Part shown: in pieces, positions 31,802 to 43,990 of the stretch
How the letters are laid out: the number at the start of each line of letters is the position of its first letter
How positions within the stretch are numbered: the first letter of the stretch is position 1
DNA from: Thamnaconus septentrionalis
Taxonomy: Eukaryota; Chordata; Actinopteri; Tetraodontiformes; Monacanthidae
Length of the DNA: 64,000 nucleotides
Reading direction: 5' to 3'
Assembly (NCBI GenBank): GCA_009823395.1
Contig: CM020516.1
Span: forward strand, 6,344,501-6,408,500
The notes under the pieces: model-generated
Told to the model about the DNA's origin: nothing
The model's input: only the letters and a program-made list of their open reading frames with translations
Databases searched by the model: none
Position numbers and translations under genes: made by a program

Positions 31802-31805
<4 letters not shown>

Positions 31806-31869
31806 TGACGAGACACAGACGCGACCAAGGCTGCATTTGTTTAACATTTCCGTGTTAAAAAAAAACAAA

Positions 31870-32130
31870 AAAAAACGAGCCGGGCGAGGGACGAAGCGGC
31901 GGGCCGCGGCCCTAATGGAGCCCAGCGCGGTGATCCGCCTCGGGGGGAGCGCCGGGCGGTTTGTCCGCCGCGTCCCTCGGGTGTTGGCGCGTCTCATCTC
32001 CGCAGCGACAGAATGTATGTTTGTGCAGATTACAAGTTAATTGTTCATGGGGGACCGCGAGGGGAAAATCACATCACAGAGGAGCGCGTTCGGGATTACA
32101 GGCTACTAAATGCGGGAGATTATACATTCA
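31870..32130. promoter_or_regulatory. Candidate conserved non-coding element downstream of olig3
   Basis: Repeat-free island between two CA repeats. It holds GGCCCTAATGGAGC, CAGATTACAAGTTAATTGTTCATGG in two parts (AGATTACAAG, TTAATTGTTCATGG), AAAATCACATCACAG and GGGATTACAGGC. A POU octamer (32209-32216) lies just past the second CA run. Regulatory function is inferred. Confidence 0.35.
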
Positions 32131-32150
32131 ACACCCCCTCCTCACCCCAA

Positions 32151-32190
<40 letters not shown>

Positions 32191-32379
32191 TACACAGCCC
32201 CCACCCGCATGCAAATGAGTGAGTGGATTAAATTAAGAGGAAGAAAACAAAATAAAGAAAAGACTGAGAGTGAAAAAGGGAGGAGAAGACCCCCTTTTGT
32301 GAGTCGTTCTGCCGGGAGAAAACACAAGTTGTGCGGCTAAAGTTGTGAAAGAGTGAGCGGGTTCATTTTACACTTGTCT

Positions 32380-32980
32380 GTTTTTGTCTTTAGGAATGAT
32401 GCAGGCTGTCTGCGCGTCGCGGGCTGCCAGATGGGATGTAAATAGCCGGGAAGCGGCAATGGCCTTTTAACCGCGCAGCGCTGAGAAGGATGTTGTCAAG
32501 GGAAGCTGGCGGTTTGCGAGTTAATAGTCATGAGTTGGGTAATTACTTAAGGTTTATTATGCTCCGGTTTCAAAGGGAATGGACTCTTCAATGGGCCGAG
32601 AAATACTTCTTAATTCTGGCTAATTAGCAGCGGAGTAAAGCAGAAACTGCCGCTGCTGCTGCTGCTGCTGCACTGTTACATTCATGCGGGGGGCCGAGGT
32701 GCAAAATGACGCACAAAGCGATCGTGCACATGCAAATAAAATGCAGCAAACACACTGGTGCTTATTAAAGAGGGGAATTACTTCTCTCATTGCAGCCGTG
32801 GGTGTGTAAAATGTGACCGGTGATCATGAGGTAACAGGAGTGTTTATTAAGTGATTTCCAAATGTAAGATGCCGTGACTGTAATACAGCCTAGTGCTTAC
32901 AAACACAATGAAAAGGTAACCATGCTTGAATATTGCCTTAACCGAGGGCTAATCTTCCCAGGCAGCAAACACAAAATACA
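32380..32980. promoter_or_regulatory. Candidate conserved non-coding cluster
   Basis: A long repeat-poor block with GCCAGATGGGATGTAAATAG, GGGTAATTACTTAAGG, CTGGCTAATTAGCAGCGG, an octamer ATGCAAAT at 32730-32737, and a short CTG run (32653-32671). E-box, TAAT and octamer motifs together 2 kb past olig3 suggest an enhancer. No coding frame of note. Confidence 0.4.
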
Positions 32981-33319
32981 CTCATTAGACTTCTTTTTTT
33001 TTTTTTTTTAACCTAATCATGTAAATCCCACTGAGATTCAAATTCCTCTTCTGGGGGAAGGCAGAAAGTTGCCGACGATAATAAGGAAACACGACAGAGA
33101 AAACAAAATTGAATGTATTAACATGCAGATTAAAGTGGTAAACAGGAAAAACGGAGAAGAACAGAGGGCTGAGGCGACAGCTGCGTGAGACGCAGAGACG
33201 TTTGCCGCCACCTGCTGCAAAACTTCTCTCTCGAGAATTCACTTGGAGAGTCTCCTCGGAGGTGACTCGAACCTGAAACATCAGCGCGGAAAAGTTTTTC
33301 TTTGGAAAGATGCAGATAT

Positions 33320-33570
33320 TGAAAGACGAAAGCTACTGTTCAGACTGCAGGCGAATCTGATTCAAATCAGATTCCTTCTCAAATCCGATTTTTAGGGCTG
33401 ACTGTCCACACGGTTTTTAGCAAGTGTCCAAATGGGATCTGGATGTCTCTTTTGCGAAAATCGGATTTCATGTGATTTGTGACTGTTCAGACTACCAAAG
33501 AGCCATCTGGTTTCAATCTGGATGGACTAAAAATCAGATTTTGGCTGGCAGTCTTAATAGACACGCAATC
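33320..33570. mobile_element. Probable MITE with repeated AATCNGATTT motifs
   Basis: The block starts CTGTTCAGACTGCAGGCGAA, with a near-copy GACTGTTCAGACTACCAAAG inside. It contains several AATC(A/C)GATTT units, sometimes as inverted pairs (AAATCAGATT, AATCCGATTTT). This matches a common dispersed fish element type, but ends and target duplication were not resolved. Confidence 0.4.
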
Positions 33571-33910
33571 AATCAAATACAAACTCTATCTGCAGACATC
33601 TTGCTTGTAGCTGGTCGACAAAGGCTAAATAGAGGTCAAAGGTCACTGCCGTCATCATGTTTGGCCCTTAAGCACCAAGTCAGGAGCGAAGAAGGGAAAA
33701 CTCTGAGTTATTTCATCTGTAGTGTCCTGATGGAGGCTCTGAATCTTCCAGCATGTGTGAAAATATCACACATTTTTGTTAAGACTCTTTTTTTTGTCAA
33801 ATCGTCCCGATTTTGTCCAAGCACTCGGCGGCCGACGGCGGTCACCTTTCAGGGTCCAGAGGGCAGGCAGGCAGGCAGGCCAGGCGGGCGTGAGCGGGCG
33901 TGGAGCGTTG
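33571..33910. other. Non-coding spacer
   Basis: No gene is seen. A short GGCA repeat lies at 33862-33882. Confidence 0.4.
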
Positions 33911-34163
33911 GGGCTGGTTTGTTTACCCGGGGCCAGCGAACCTCCGCCTGAGGGCGGCAATTGAAAATAAATTTCAGTTGAATAAGGAGCAGCGGCCGCA
34001 GCGGCCAAGCTGCCGCTAGAACAAAAGCAGTTGAGGGGATAACTTATTGAGTGGGACTGACAGCCTGAACGAGGCTGATTATCACTGCCTGGTCATGCTC
34101 CGTGCGTGTGTGTGTGTGTGTGTGACAGTCACAGGCAGTGAAGCAGGTGCAGAGGCCATTTCC

Positions 34164-34199
<36 letters not shown>

Positions 34200-34370
34200 T
34201 CGGGGAAGCCCCGGGGGCTCTCTGCCCTCCTGTCCTCAGCTGATTCCGTCGACTAATGTTTAACCCGTCCTGCCAAAACAGAAAGCATATTTCCATCATA
34301 AGAGCGCTCTTGCGGCGGCCATCAGCGCCCGGCGGCTCATTTGCATGTTAATTGTGCAGTTAGAGAGGTG
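33911..34370. promoter_or_regulatory. Candidate regulatory block interrupted by GT repeats
   Basis: 33955-34080 (GGCAATTGAAAATAAATTTC, AGCGGCCGCAGCGGCC) and 34265-34365 (octamer ATTTGCAT 34339-34346 followed by GTTAATTG) are repeat-free and motif-rich. GT repeats at 34107-34124 and 34167-34197 separate them. Regulatory role is inferred from composition. Confidence 0.35.
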
Positions 34371-35500
34371 GTGTTGACACTTCCCTTTGTCCACGCAGGG
34401 TCGCGGGAAGTGAGAGTGCGAAACGACACCCACTCCGTGGTGGTGGTGCTGTTGTTGTTGTTGTCGTCGTCGTCGATGCTGCACTTGTATCATCTGTCAG
34501 CAGTTTGAGTCATCCAAGCGCTGCCATTAAAGAGGTGAGTCCACTTCATTGGGGCTGTGAAAATGGAAATTGATATAAAAACCCCCCAAAAAGCTGTTAG
34601 TCTAAAGTGTTCATGGCCGTTTTCCGCAGCTTTAACCAGACCTGTTAAAACAAAGATTGTTATGTATTTTTTCCTGATGCGTCCTGCACAAACTTTTCTC
34701 TTATTGCTCAACAAAGAAGCTAAATCTGACTGCACTTCTGTGCAAAACATTGTAAAGTAAGATGGCACAATAAAGGTGAAGGAGTAGTAACAGAATCTGA
34801 CTAAAAACACGAGTGACTGAATGCTCCACATTCCCATCTATTATATTATAAAAGCCTGAACAATGAGTGAAACAGTCATTTAAACAATTTATTATCAATG
34901 GAGAGGCAGTCATGCTGATAACAGCGTTAATAAAAATGGAAAACAGGTCGTCTGTGTGTCAATTCGGTGCTTTTGCTTGCTTGCTAAACCAATTTGAAAC
35001 AATTGCATCTCATCTAACTCAACATGCACCCAAAAACAGATCAACTAAATGTCAACATGCAGAAATATCAACAATATTAAAGGAATAACTGGACGGAGAG
35101 AGGAATTTACGGGTGGCGACGCACCAGGTGATTATTTTACCTCGGCTTCCGCAGTTCCACAATCTCGCGCCCTTTTAAAAAACGACAACAGCAGATGTAG
35201 CACTGAGACAACCATCTTGACAAAATAGACTCAACTGTGTTTCCACCAGCGTGCAAATGATGAGCAGAAACAGGAAATAAAACAAAATCAGTTTTGGCCC
35301 AGCGTTCGGGCACAATTAATAAAGATTTAACCAAAGAGAAAAGGCCTGTGCTGTGTTTGTGTGTGTGTGTGTGTGTGGTCAGTAATGTCGTCCTGCAGTG
35401 ACTGGCAGATGGTGTTCAGTGTTTGGCCGTAAAATGTGCTCTCTGAGTATTTGTGCCGGTGCCAGTGGCCTGTAGTTTGGAGACTCCCCGCGAGAGTGGG
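34371..35500. other. Non-coding spacer
   Basis: A GGT/GTT/GTC-rich trinucleotide patch lies at 34437-34475 and a GT repeat at 35358-35378. Otherwise plain AT-rich sequence. No credible exon. Confidence 0.45.
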
Positions 35501-36100
35501 ACTGTCCTGACGCGGCTCAAAACCAACCGTCCTTAATTGTTCAGCGCGCACATGCTCGTGGGAGCCGCCGCGTCTGCACGTGTGCGTCCGTGGCGGCAGG
35601 TTGTTGGGGGGGCGGGCGCGACGGCCTTCTGGGAAGGAGCCGAGGCGGCCGGGCCGGGAGGGGGAGCAGATGTTACCGGGGCTCGATGTGTGGATGTAAA
35701 ATCTCTGGCCACCACATGCTCTAAATCTGCCCGCAGGAACCAGATCTCACAGCGAGGAAGCATGGAGGATTTTTAAAAAAAACCTTATAATTAAAAACAC
35801 AAGCAGGAGCAGAGCAAAGCTGGGCAACTTTTTTTTCTCTCTCCTTCTTTCCTCCTTTCATGTCTGAAAGTGAGAAAGAGGATTTCTGGGCGATTGTGCG
35901 GCGGCCGTGCCAGCTTGGGGCGCTGGCACAGCGCTGCGAGACGGGCCTCTCTCAGCGGGGAGCCGCGCGGCCACAAAGTGAGACATGGTCGCAAGGAGAG
36001 CGAGCGGCGGCCGAAGCCAAGCGGAGAGACAAACGCACTGAATGAAGAGATCACAGCGAGGCTCTTTGTGACGGCGCCGGCCGTTTGATGGCGTTCCCTT
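35501..36100. other. GC-rich non-coding island with a hairpin
   Basis: CpG-rich, with GTGCCAGC/GCTGGCAC, a perfect 8-base stem with a 7-base loop at 35907-35929. No convincing gene: frames here lack family features and overlap on both strands. It could be a CpG-rich enhancer or an unrecognised promoter. Confidence 0.3.
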
Positions 36101-36229
36101 GCTGCAGAGCAACACACACCACACAACACAACACAACAGACCTAAAACACGAAAAACCAGGGCCAAGAAAACAAATGTGGTGACGAGGCGCGTTTGAATG
36201 CGGACCAAGATTTTCTGTTGGCTTTGAAT

Positions 36230-36350
36230 GCAACATGGTGTCGGCCCGGGGTCGGTTGCAGTCGTCGGTGCTTTGAATGGCTGCTTTTGATTAGCGTCAA
36301 TTATTTTACATTTTGCGCCGACGGACGCTAATGTATTGAAGGACCTGCTG
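36230..36350. promoter_or_regulatory. Candidate short regulatory block
   Basis: A compact repeat-free piece with TTTTGATTAGCGTCAATTAT and GACGCTAATGTATTG, i.e. three TAAT-type sites in 60 bases, directly followed by a T run and a repeat. Confidence 0.3.
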
Positions 36351-36504
36351 TTTTTTTTTTTGGGGTGGTTGGGGGGTATGCAAAGAATGTATCACATTTT
36401 ATTATAGTATTCCCATTATTACATCTTGACACCACCAAGTCATTGTGTTCAGCTGTGGAACAAAGTTGTTGCTTGGTTGAAATATCGGCAGCCTTTATGA
36501 AGAG

Positions 36505-36640
36505 TAAGAATAGGAATGCCTTTATTTATCCCACTTTGGGGAAATTTGCATAGTTATAGTAGCATGCACAGTGCAAAGAGTGAATTAGAAAGATACAAAA
36601 AAAATAGATATACAAATTATTGACATATCTAAATAAGTGT
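36505..36640. mobile_element. Dispersed retroposon tail, second copy
   Basis: CCCACTTTGGGGAAATTTGC with flanking CCTTTATTTAT and TAGTAGCATGCACAGTGCAA matches the piece at 4138-4260. The A-rich run beyond it suggests a retroposon 3' end. The family could not be named. Confidence 0.45.
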
Positions 36641-36654
36641 TAAAAGTGTTGTTG

Positions 36655-37027
36655 TGGTTCAGAGAAGAAGTTTTCTCCAAAATTTCCAAACCAATGAATG
36701 AATGGCGTGAAGCGCATAAGCCGTAATTCTCGTAAAATCTTGTCCAGCGAGACCCAACTTTGAGGATGGAGGTACAAAACGTGTGATTTGGAGCAGCTGT
36801 TTGAAAGGAAACTGGTCACGTCCGGTGACGTGTAAATGCGAAAAAAGTGTTTCCATGACACTTTTGCGATGTACCTCTGTATCGATATGTCTGAAAAACC
36901 ACCTCATTAGAGCGTCAAAACCTTGTAGCCATATTTGAGAGGTTTTATGAACTTTAGGTGTTTCCACAACCAGTTTTTTATTGCGATATTTAGGTTTTGT
37001 GCAATTCTACGAGCAATTGAAACTCAG
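36655..37027 (-). mobile_element. Harbinger-like element, second copy (inverted)
   Basis: Read on the minus strand it starts GAATTGCACAAAACCTAAAT, ATCGCAATAAAAAAC, then GAGGTGGTTTTTCAGACATA, GTCATGGAAACACTTTTTTC, and ends GAGAATTACGGCTTATGCGC. It lacks the Myb-like segment of the copy at 25999 but otherwise aligns along most of its length. Its outer repeat is degraded. Confidence 0.65.
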
Positions 37028-38355
37028 CCTCTCTCTTTCTCTCTCTCTCTCTCTCTCGCTCTGCTGGCAACGGCGTCCAGACAGACGTTGCGTCCCCGTC
37101 GTGACTGCAGCTACGTGGCTTGGCAGCGGCCCCACGTTCGCACCGCGCCCTCCAGCTTCACCTCGCCCGGCTCCGCCGTCAACCTTCTGCCAGCGAGAGC
37201 TCATCCGCTCTCACGTCTGTCCAGATGTTGCTTTATGTCCACCTACCGATTGACCTGGTTTCAAGTAGATCCCAGCAGGTCCTCGATAAAGAAACTCCGT
37301 CACCTCTGAGAAAGTCTGAGGACTGTTCAGCCCCCCACCCACCACTCCCAGGTCTGTCAGCGAGCAGCTCAGGCCTGTTAACCCAGGCGTTAGCCCGCTA
37401 CTGACCCTCTGTGGGAGCTGGCGTGATATCACCACCCACCCACCCACCCACCCTGGCCTGGACTCAGCTGGCACGTCTAGGAGCCCGGCGATGGCGCTGC
37501 CAGGTGGACTCCATCACAGTTGGTGCGTTTGATCGATATCAACGTTAACAACAACCCAGACAGCTTGTTAGAGAACAAACAAACATGTAAATAATGCAGC
37601 AACACGTCCGGACACTCCGGAAGGCGAGAGAAGGTTCAAGAAGGGCCCGTTTGTTTCATCGCCGCGTGAACCGAGGTTACGTGGGCAACGTGTGAAGGTG
37701 CTTTTCCTTTATTTTAGGGGAAGAAAATAGATCTCGGTTTGAAACAAAGGATGTTGAGACACGAAGAAACGAGTTTAGAGTTGTGTTCAGCAATGTCCAC
37801 ATCCACAGAAGTATCTCTTTAAAAAAAAAAATAGCATGTTGTGGTCCTTTTTCCCTGTCTTCCACAAGCCCAGTGGAAGACTTTTAACATTCACTGAAAG
37901 CCTTATTTTAAATAAATGAGCAGAGAATATGGGAGACCAAGTTGATTTATAATCTTAAACTGACATTACGGTGGGAGCGAAAGCAGAAGTGGCAGCAGCA
38001 GAGGGGGGTGGGGAGGGGAGAGCTGCAAACACACACGCACACACACACACACACGCACAACCACGCACGCACGCAAACAACGTCTGTACAGGCCAGAGTC
38101 ATCATATGGACAAATCAAAACCGCTCTGGCTCAGTAATGTGTGGCAGATGTTAACGCTTTGTATTTAATGACTCCCTCAAGACCTCACCCAATCAGACAG
38201 GACACAGTGATTGGTGTGTGTGTGTGTGTGTATGTGTCGGTGTGGGTGTGGTGTCCGCAGTGCTCAAATCCATCTTTGTCATTAAACCATGTTAAACACC
38301 TGTAATGTTTGAATCGTGTATAAAAAAAAAAGAGGTTTAAGACAAACTGTTTAAA

Positions 38356-38388
<33 letters not shown>

Positions 38389-38900
38389 TGTGTATGTGTG
38401 CGACGGAGAAGAAACCTTCTGCCACGACGGGGTAATTTTCGCAGAGTAATTTCATGCTTGACTACTGCGGAAAAAAAAAATAACTCGATTTTTCTCGCAC
38501 GCCACAACAAAAGTCTGAAAAATACGACGACTGAAGCAAACACAGGGGGAGACACGACAACATATCGACTGCGTGGTAATTAAACAGAGAAATTAAGTCA
38601 ACTTAAAAATACAAAAAAAAAAAAAAAATGTATAGCCATCGAAGAAAATTTAAATGCTGCAGAACCGACACAGTAAAAACACCAGAACTCTCCCCAAAAA
38701 AAACGGCTCGTCAGATGTGTCAAGAGAGTATTTAACTTTTATTTTGAATGTTTTTTTTTGGTTTTTAAATTTTATGACTAGATGTGTCATCAGTGCTGAG
38801 CTGCAACACAGTAACACAGTGCGGTTTCCAAGCAACAGTCCTCCAAGAGGACACCACAAAAAACATCCTATATTCAGATCGATTGATAGGAGCTTTGGAA
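37028..38900. other. Non-coding spacer with microsatellites
   Basis: A CT tract lies at 37030-37060, CCCA units at 37430-37452, CA/GT runs at 38030-38060, 38211-38231 and 38357-38384, and A runs at 37818-37831 and 38613-38630. No credible gene is seen. Confidence 0.5.
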
Positions 38901-40072
38901 AACCGGCCAGTCAAACGTGGAGATGCGTCAAACTGAAGAAAGTGAAAGTTGCAGGCCAGCAGCAGCAGCGGCGGCGGCGGCGGCGTCGTCCATCCTTCTC
39001 TGCAGCGCGTAACGTCATAAAAACAGCGGCCCTCCTATTTCCTATATTGAAAATGTCAGCAGCAGCAGATGCTGTGCTAATAGCCACTGGATGCTGCGCC
39101 GGAGCAGCAGCTGCTCGCCGCGACACTAACTACCACCAGGGAAAATGGCCAAGCCATCCACAAGCATGCTGCAGTCGAGTACCAGCACACTGCACTCCAT
39201 CACAGTGTTCTCAGCCCGTAGCGAGCAGGGAGGCTCGGCAAAGGATTCCTCAGCCGAGGTTGGAGCCCAAAACAGAGCGTTGGTTGTCGTGTTTGTAGCA
39301 GAACTGAGAGGTCTTGGAACTGACACATTGGTCAAGATGTTGGATGCACAATATTTTGTCTTTTTTTTCTCTCAATGGAATTCAAAACTTTCAAATAATC
39401 TAAGACAAAAAAGATATTAGTTCTATTTAAACGTATTATCCTGATCTTAGTTTAAAGGCGCAGCTTGTAAGATTCCAAATGTCTATCTTTAATGGTAAAG
39501 AAAAAAAATGAATATTGCAGGATGCTCAGATTCTCGTCTCAAACTGGACCTTAAATTTCAGAACCTGACCATTTTTAAATGTTTGAAAGAAAAATAAACC
39601 ATTACGGCTTACACAAACGGACTGACAGAAACAAAAGAAAGAAAAGTTTTCTGATTTGCCTGATTGTCATCCTTCGATCAGGCACCAGGTCATCCTCAGA
39701 AGATCACTGTCGCTTTCTGACGTCCCACCAAGAGGCCTTCAAGCCCCCCCACAACACCCCCTCCCCACTCTCTCTCTTCATCAACACCTTTCTCCCTCCG
39801 TCCGTCAAAGCAGGAAGAGCTCCTTCCCCTCAGCTGCCACCCCCCCCACGCCTCCATCTGTTATCATCTCCTCTTCTCAGTGAGGGTGAGCTGCGGTCAG
39901 GGGCCGTCCATGGGCTGGTCATCCCGTTAGTGGCCTATTAAGGGTCCCCGGGCCCTCTGTTGGGGCCCACTTCAGAGAAATCCATATCAATACCTGTCTG
40001 TTCTGCCTCCCGCTGCTCGACACAGCCAGGCTGCCTGCCTGGCACAGACGGCGCTGCATGGGCCTCCTGTCA

Positions 40073-40107
<35 letters not shown>

Positions 40108-40580
40108 ATGGGCCTTTTTCAATGCGAGTGTGCCACTGAGCGCAAACCTCCTGTCAGTCCTCCTGTTGCCTGAGCAGACAATGCAGAGTCTGAAAAGACA
40201 CACTTCCACATCCTGTCGGTGCCCTGAGTGGCGTCACACTCGGTCCCCTCGGATCACATCTGGCCTGCAGAGGTTACAGCATGCCACTTCCTCCCACAAG
40301 CTGAGAGCAAGGGAGCCCCCGAAGATGTGAAGAAAGAGCGGGGATGCGCGTGTGAACACAACATGAGGCGTCGGTGAGTTTGATCAAGGAGCAGAGACGC
40401 GGAGTTGGTATTCAAACTATTCTGAAAATGAGTGCAGTCTTTGTGAAAGCAGTTCTCTAAATTCTTCAAATTGACTTCACTGTTCCCTTTTTGCTGATAT
40501 ACTGCCAAGTATCCCCATAGTATACCTCAGTCTTATGCTGAAAGGATTCTGTCCTTGTTTGAAGTGATGTCAAACTAGAC
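38901..40580. other. Non-coding spacer
   Basis: A GCAGCAGCGGCGG trinucleotide patch lies at 38956-38988. 39452-39570 has AAAGGCGCAGCTTGTAAGAT and an inverted-looking GGACCTTAAATTTC, like ends of a fish MITE family (AAAGGTCCAGTGTGTAA); a similar end is at 1795-1815. A CA repeat is at 40075-40105. The long frames here show no family signature. Confidence 0.4.
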
Positions 40581-41490
40581 GTTTATAGTTAACATGTGAG
40601 ACGATCCAATGAAAACTTGGAAGTTTAAGGTTTTTAACTGATTTCCTTGCATTTCCATCTAGAACAGTGTGGTTGAATCCACTCTCTTCACTCTTTACAG
40701 TATTTCCAAATAACTCAAATGTCAACTGTGGGCGTCATTCAAACACTCAAAAACACGGCTAGGCTATATCATTTCAACTAAAAGCAGATCTCTGTCGTTA
40801 GCTAACCATTGTACAAAATTGCCCAACTCCGCATGGCAATTAGCAAGCTAGCTACTTAGCAAACAATGATTAGCAATTCCGTCAAAGGAATCAAAACTTC
40901 AATAAACATGAAAATATGTACTCTGTCATCATCCTAACATCAACAAATAAGCATGTCAGTATCTACTCACATACATGTAGTCTCCAAATATTGCCATTAA
41001 TAAGATGCTGAGCTGCACACACGATCTCCAGTCTGTCACTACTAAAATGGATTGTTAAATGAAGTGCTAAAAATGGACTGAAATTAGACTATTAAAATAA
41101 CACAAAGTATAGTTCCAGCACAGAAATCCAGTGTTTCTCTGTTGACGGCCATGCTGAAATAAATATTCAATGATAGTCTTAGCAAACTTTTAAATCACAG
41201 GTGTTTTGGATCAACACTGATTTTTTTCTGACCGACCGACTAAATAAACCCAGCTGTCTGGCACAAAACTAATCACACTTAATATTCCTTTTTTTCATCT
41301 CAATTGTAGTTGGTTTAAGAAAGATTCTCTCCCTTCTTCTGCCACATCAGTTCCAGTGGCAGCACTTCAACCTGTCAATTTGCCATCGTTTAGACCTGTA
41401 TTGTAAAAGAAAAAAAAAAAAAAAACAAGTCTCGGCTCAGCGTCCAATCACAGCCGCTCTCTCCGTCTTATCCGTCACATCCGTCTGAAG
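40581..41490. other. AT-rich spacer
   Basis: No gene is seen. A patch of TTAGCTAACC / GCTAGCTACTTAGC short inverted motifs lies at 40795-40880. An A run is at 41409-41425. Confidence 0.45.
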
Positions 41491-41620
41491 TTTAAAACAA
41501 ACATGCCGCGAGCGCCCATCTGTCTTGATGTTAGCGGAGAATAGAGGTCTGTTTCCTCATTAGCAGCTTATTAACGGCCCGGGCCCTGCAGAGAGCGCCA
41601 CTCTTCCTGGGGGAGACAGG
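41491..41620. promoter_or_regulatory. Candidate short regulatory block
   Basis: A repeat-free stretch with CATCTGTCTTGATGTTAGCG and CCTCATTAGCAGCTTATTAACGG split by a few bases: an E-box, TAAT sites and CAGCTT close together. Evidence is motif content only. Confidence 0.3.
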
Positions 41621-42170
41621 GACCTGAGTAGGGTGGTGGGAGGGGGCTGCATTCGAATGGCAGGGTGGGGGTTTTCAGGGTCTGACCTCCGAGTCCGGCC
41701 CCCCTGTCCCGGGCTGCCCAGGGGAGGCTGTGTTATGCGCGGGCAGGATAAGGAGAGCCAGAGGAGAGGGACGGACGGAGGAGGAGAAGGAAGGACGGAG
41801 TGGAAAGAGAGTTTGAAGAGGGAGAGTTGAGGCGGAGGTCGTCCGTCAAACCTGCTGTCAGTTTTCCAGCGCCACCTGTGGAGACGCAGAGGAGGGAGGA
41901 GGGATGAGCTGCGGCGCTGGAAGATAAATGAGGCCGCAAGCAGCTCGAAAAGCCTGTTAACTTACATCCAGTTCTATCTGTGTATCAATGCATTAATAAG
42001 TATACCCTACAAAGAGACACTGTATATTAATGCCTCGTATTTGATTTTTAACACAGCTTGATGCAATTTTATTGTTCAAATCTAATGCAAATTTAAGCCC
42101 CCCTCTAGAAAATCCCAATCCTGAGCTGTTGTATTCTCATCTCTCTCTTTGCACAATTACGCACAATTAG
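41621..42170. other. Non-coding spacer
   Basis: G-rich at 41625-41830 with a GGAG/GGACGG patch, then AT-rich. No gene is seen. Confidence 0.4.
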
Positions 42171-42177
42171 CGTATTA

Positions 42178-42335
42178 TAGTGTTGTAGTCAAGACCGCAC
42201 CAACCAAGACCAAGACATTGTCACGACTTGAGAGTATCGAGATCGAGAAAAGACCAAGACATTTGAAGTTGGAGGCCAAGACAAGACCAAGACTTTATAT
42301 ATCAATGTCTTGGTCTTTGATATCCCAGTTTAACC
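42178..42335. repeat. Dispersed fish repeat built on CAAGACC units
   Basis: GTGTTGTAGTCAAGACCGCA followed by many CCAAGACCAAGACA-like units. This unit structure is widespread in fish genomes. The 163-codon frame across it is a consequence of the repeat, not a gene. Confidence 0.5.
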
Positions 42336-43089
42336 ACTGGAGCGCACATGAAGGGACTGTAGTGAACACAATCAGTCCAACAGCAGCAGGATCCCGTCTG
42401 CTCAACACACAACTGTCCTCGCGTGTCTGCGCGATGAACGAACAAAGCTCTCCCTGGCGTGCAGGTTCTAACTTGAGGAAAAAGTGGAGGGAAAAAAAGA
42501 CCCCAACATCTCCCACTTGTTTGACCCCCTTAATTATACAGCGCCCTTCGTGTTTACAGTATTGTAGGAGTGAAAGGCAGATGACACAAGCTGGCAGCGA
42601 CACACAACGCCTCGGCAGACTCGACAAGGCAGCTGGTTAGCAGAGGGCCTAAGAAGAAGGAGGAGGAGGAGGAGGAGGAGGAGGGAGCTGGCAGCAGCTG
42701 TCGGGACGAAGACAGGAAGTTAAGCAGAAGTTCTCCAGAGGCTGGATGTTTCTGAGCGGCCACCTGAAGCTCTTGTGTGAAGAAAAGCAGGGAAATTAAA
42801 TACAACTTAAACAAAAGGCCCTGGATGATCTCTTGATGTAATACCACCAAAAAAGAATTTCCAAAAAATGCAGTTGAAGAGGAAAAAACTCTTTGCGAAG
42901 ATTAAAGGGCCAATCACGGCCATTTCCAGATCTTTGTGATCTACAGGTTTGAAAGGCGGCAAAACCAGGAGGGAGGGAGGAACCTGGCTGAGACCTGGCA
43001 GTGGGGGAGGTGGTAGGTGTAGTCACTGACCGGGGGAGAGGTAACAGTGCTTCTTGTGACGTCACAAAGGGATGGTTTCCAGAACTGTG
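42336..43089. other. Non-coding spacer with GGA repeat
   Basis: A GGA run of about eleven units lies at 42657-42684. No gene is seen. Confidence 0.45.
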
Positions 43090-43308
43090 TCACTAGCTGC
43101 GTTTCCATTCCCCCTAGAATTGCGCAAAACCTAAATATCGCAATAAAAAGCCCATAATGGAAACACCGAGATTTTACAAGAGAATTACGGCTTATGTGCT
43201 TCACACCATTCAATGGAAACACCTGCAAATCGCAATTGTACGTGATTGAAATTTTAGAAATATCACTTTTATTTTGCGAAAAACTGTAAATGGAAACGCA
43301 GCTCGTGA
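43090..43308 (+). mobile_element. Harbinger-like MITE with intact inverted ends
   Basis: Terminal inverted repeats of 20 bases with one mismatch: TCACTAGCTGCGTTTCCATT at the left and, reversed, TCACGAGCTGCGTTTCCATT at the right. The body shares CGCAAAACCTAAATATCGCA and GAGAATTACGGCTTATGTGC with the longer copy at 25999. At about 219 bases it is a deletion derivative. No convincing target duplication was seen next to these ends. Confidence 0.75.
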
Positions 43309-43680
43309 CTCACTTGGAAGTGGCAAATAAACAGCAACATTCTGTTTATTTGCCAGTGGTCAGTTGGTCCTTCTGAAGACTCTCTGCTCACTGTTTTATC
43401 CTTTGGACTCCTGCCATGGACAATCTTTTTGTGCGTCACCTGTTCACACAACACTGTTAATGGAGCAGATCTTTCTGCTGTCAGTAGAGCTAAAAAAAAA
43501 AAATCATTTTAAATTTCTTTGATCTACACTTTTTGTCCCTGCTGTCTGATGTAACAGCACCTCCTCCCCTCCCCCACTCCCATTCAGGCCGTCCTGCCTT
43601 CCCCTTCCCTTCCCTTCCCAGCCTGCCTCGCTGGCCCGGAGGCGCCAGCCGCACCCTGTCCCGCGCAGCCTCCCGCCGTC
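43309..43680. other. Non-coding spacer
   Basis: No gene is seen. 43555-43620 is C/T-rich. Confidence 0.4.
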
Positions 43681-43990
43681 CCCGCTTGAAGACCATGAAA
43701 TCGGCATGATTAATAATTCTAATTATTGGCAAACGTGCCAGCTGCTCCGTGGCAGTGGGCACCTCTGATTTATGGTTCTGTAAACGCAAACAGTCATTGT
43801 CCATATTCAGAGGGAGGAGGAGGAGGGCGGTTTTTGGACGGCCGCCCTCCAAATATGATTTTATCTTCGGAAGTCGGCGGCCCCGACCCGCGGGCTTTGT
43901 CCCGCCTCCCTCCCTCCTCCCATTGGCCTCCCGTGGGCCGGACTCTCGCTCCTCACCTTGGTCTGCGCTCCATTGAGCGTCGGCTGTTTT
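43681..43990. promoter_or_regulatory. Candidate conserved non-coding element
   Basis: GACCATGAAATCGGCATGAT, then TAATAATTCTAATTATTGGC, an E-box CAGCTG inside GTGCCAGCTGCTCCG, and GATTTATGGTTCTGTAAACG. Four TAAT-type cores in about 25 bases beside an E-box in repeat-free sequence suggest an enhancer. Untested. Confidence 0.4.

Noticed and set aside
38654..39298. 214-codon frame as a gene
   Set aside because: Covers an A-rich stretch and a GCAGCGG repeat; no signal peptide, domain or conserved pattern.
42149..42640. 163-codon frame
   Set aside because: Begins in a dispersed CAAGACC repeat and continues in unrelated sequence; no domain or splice context.
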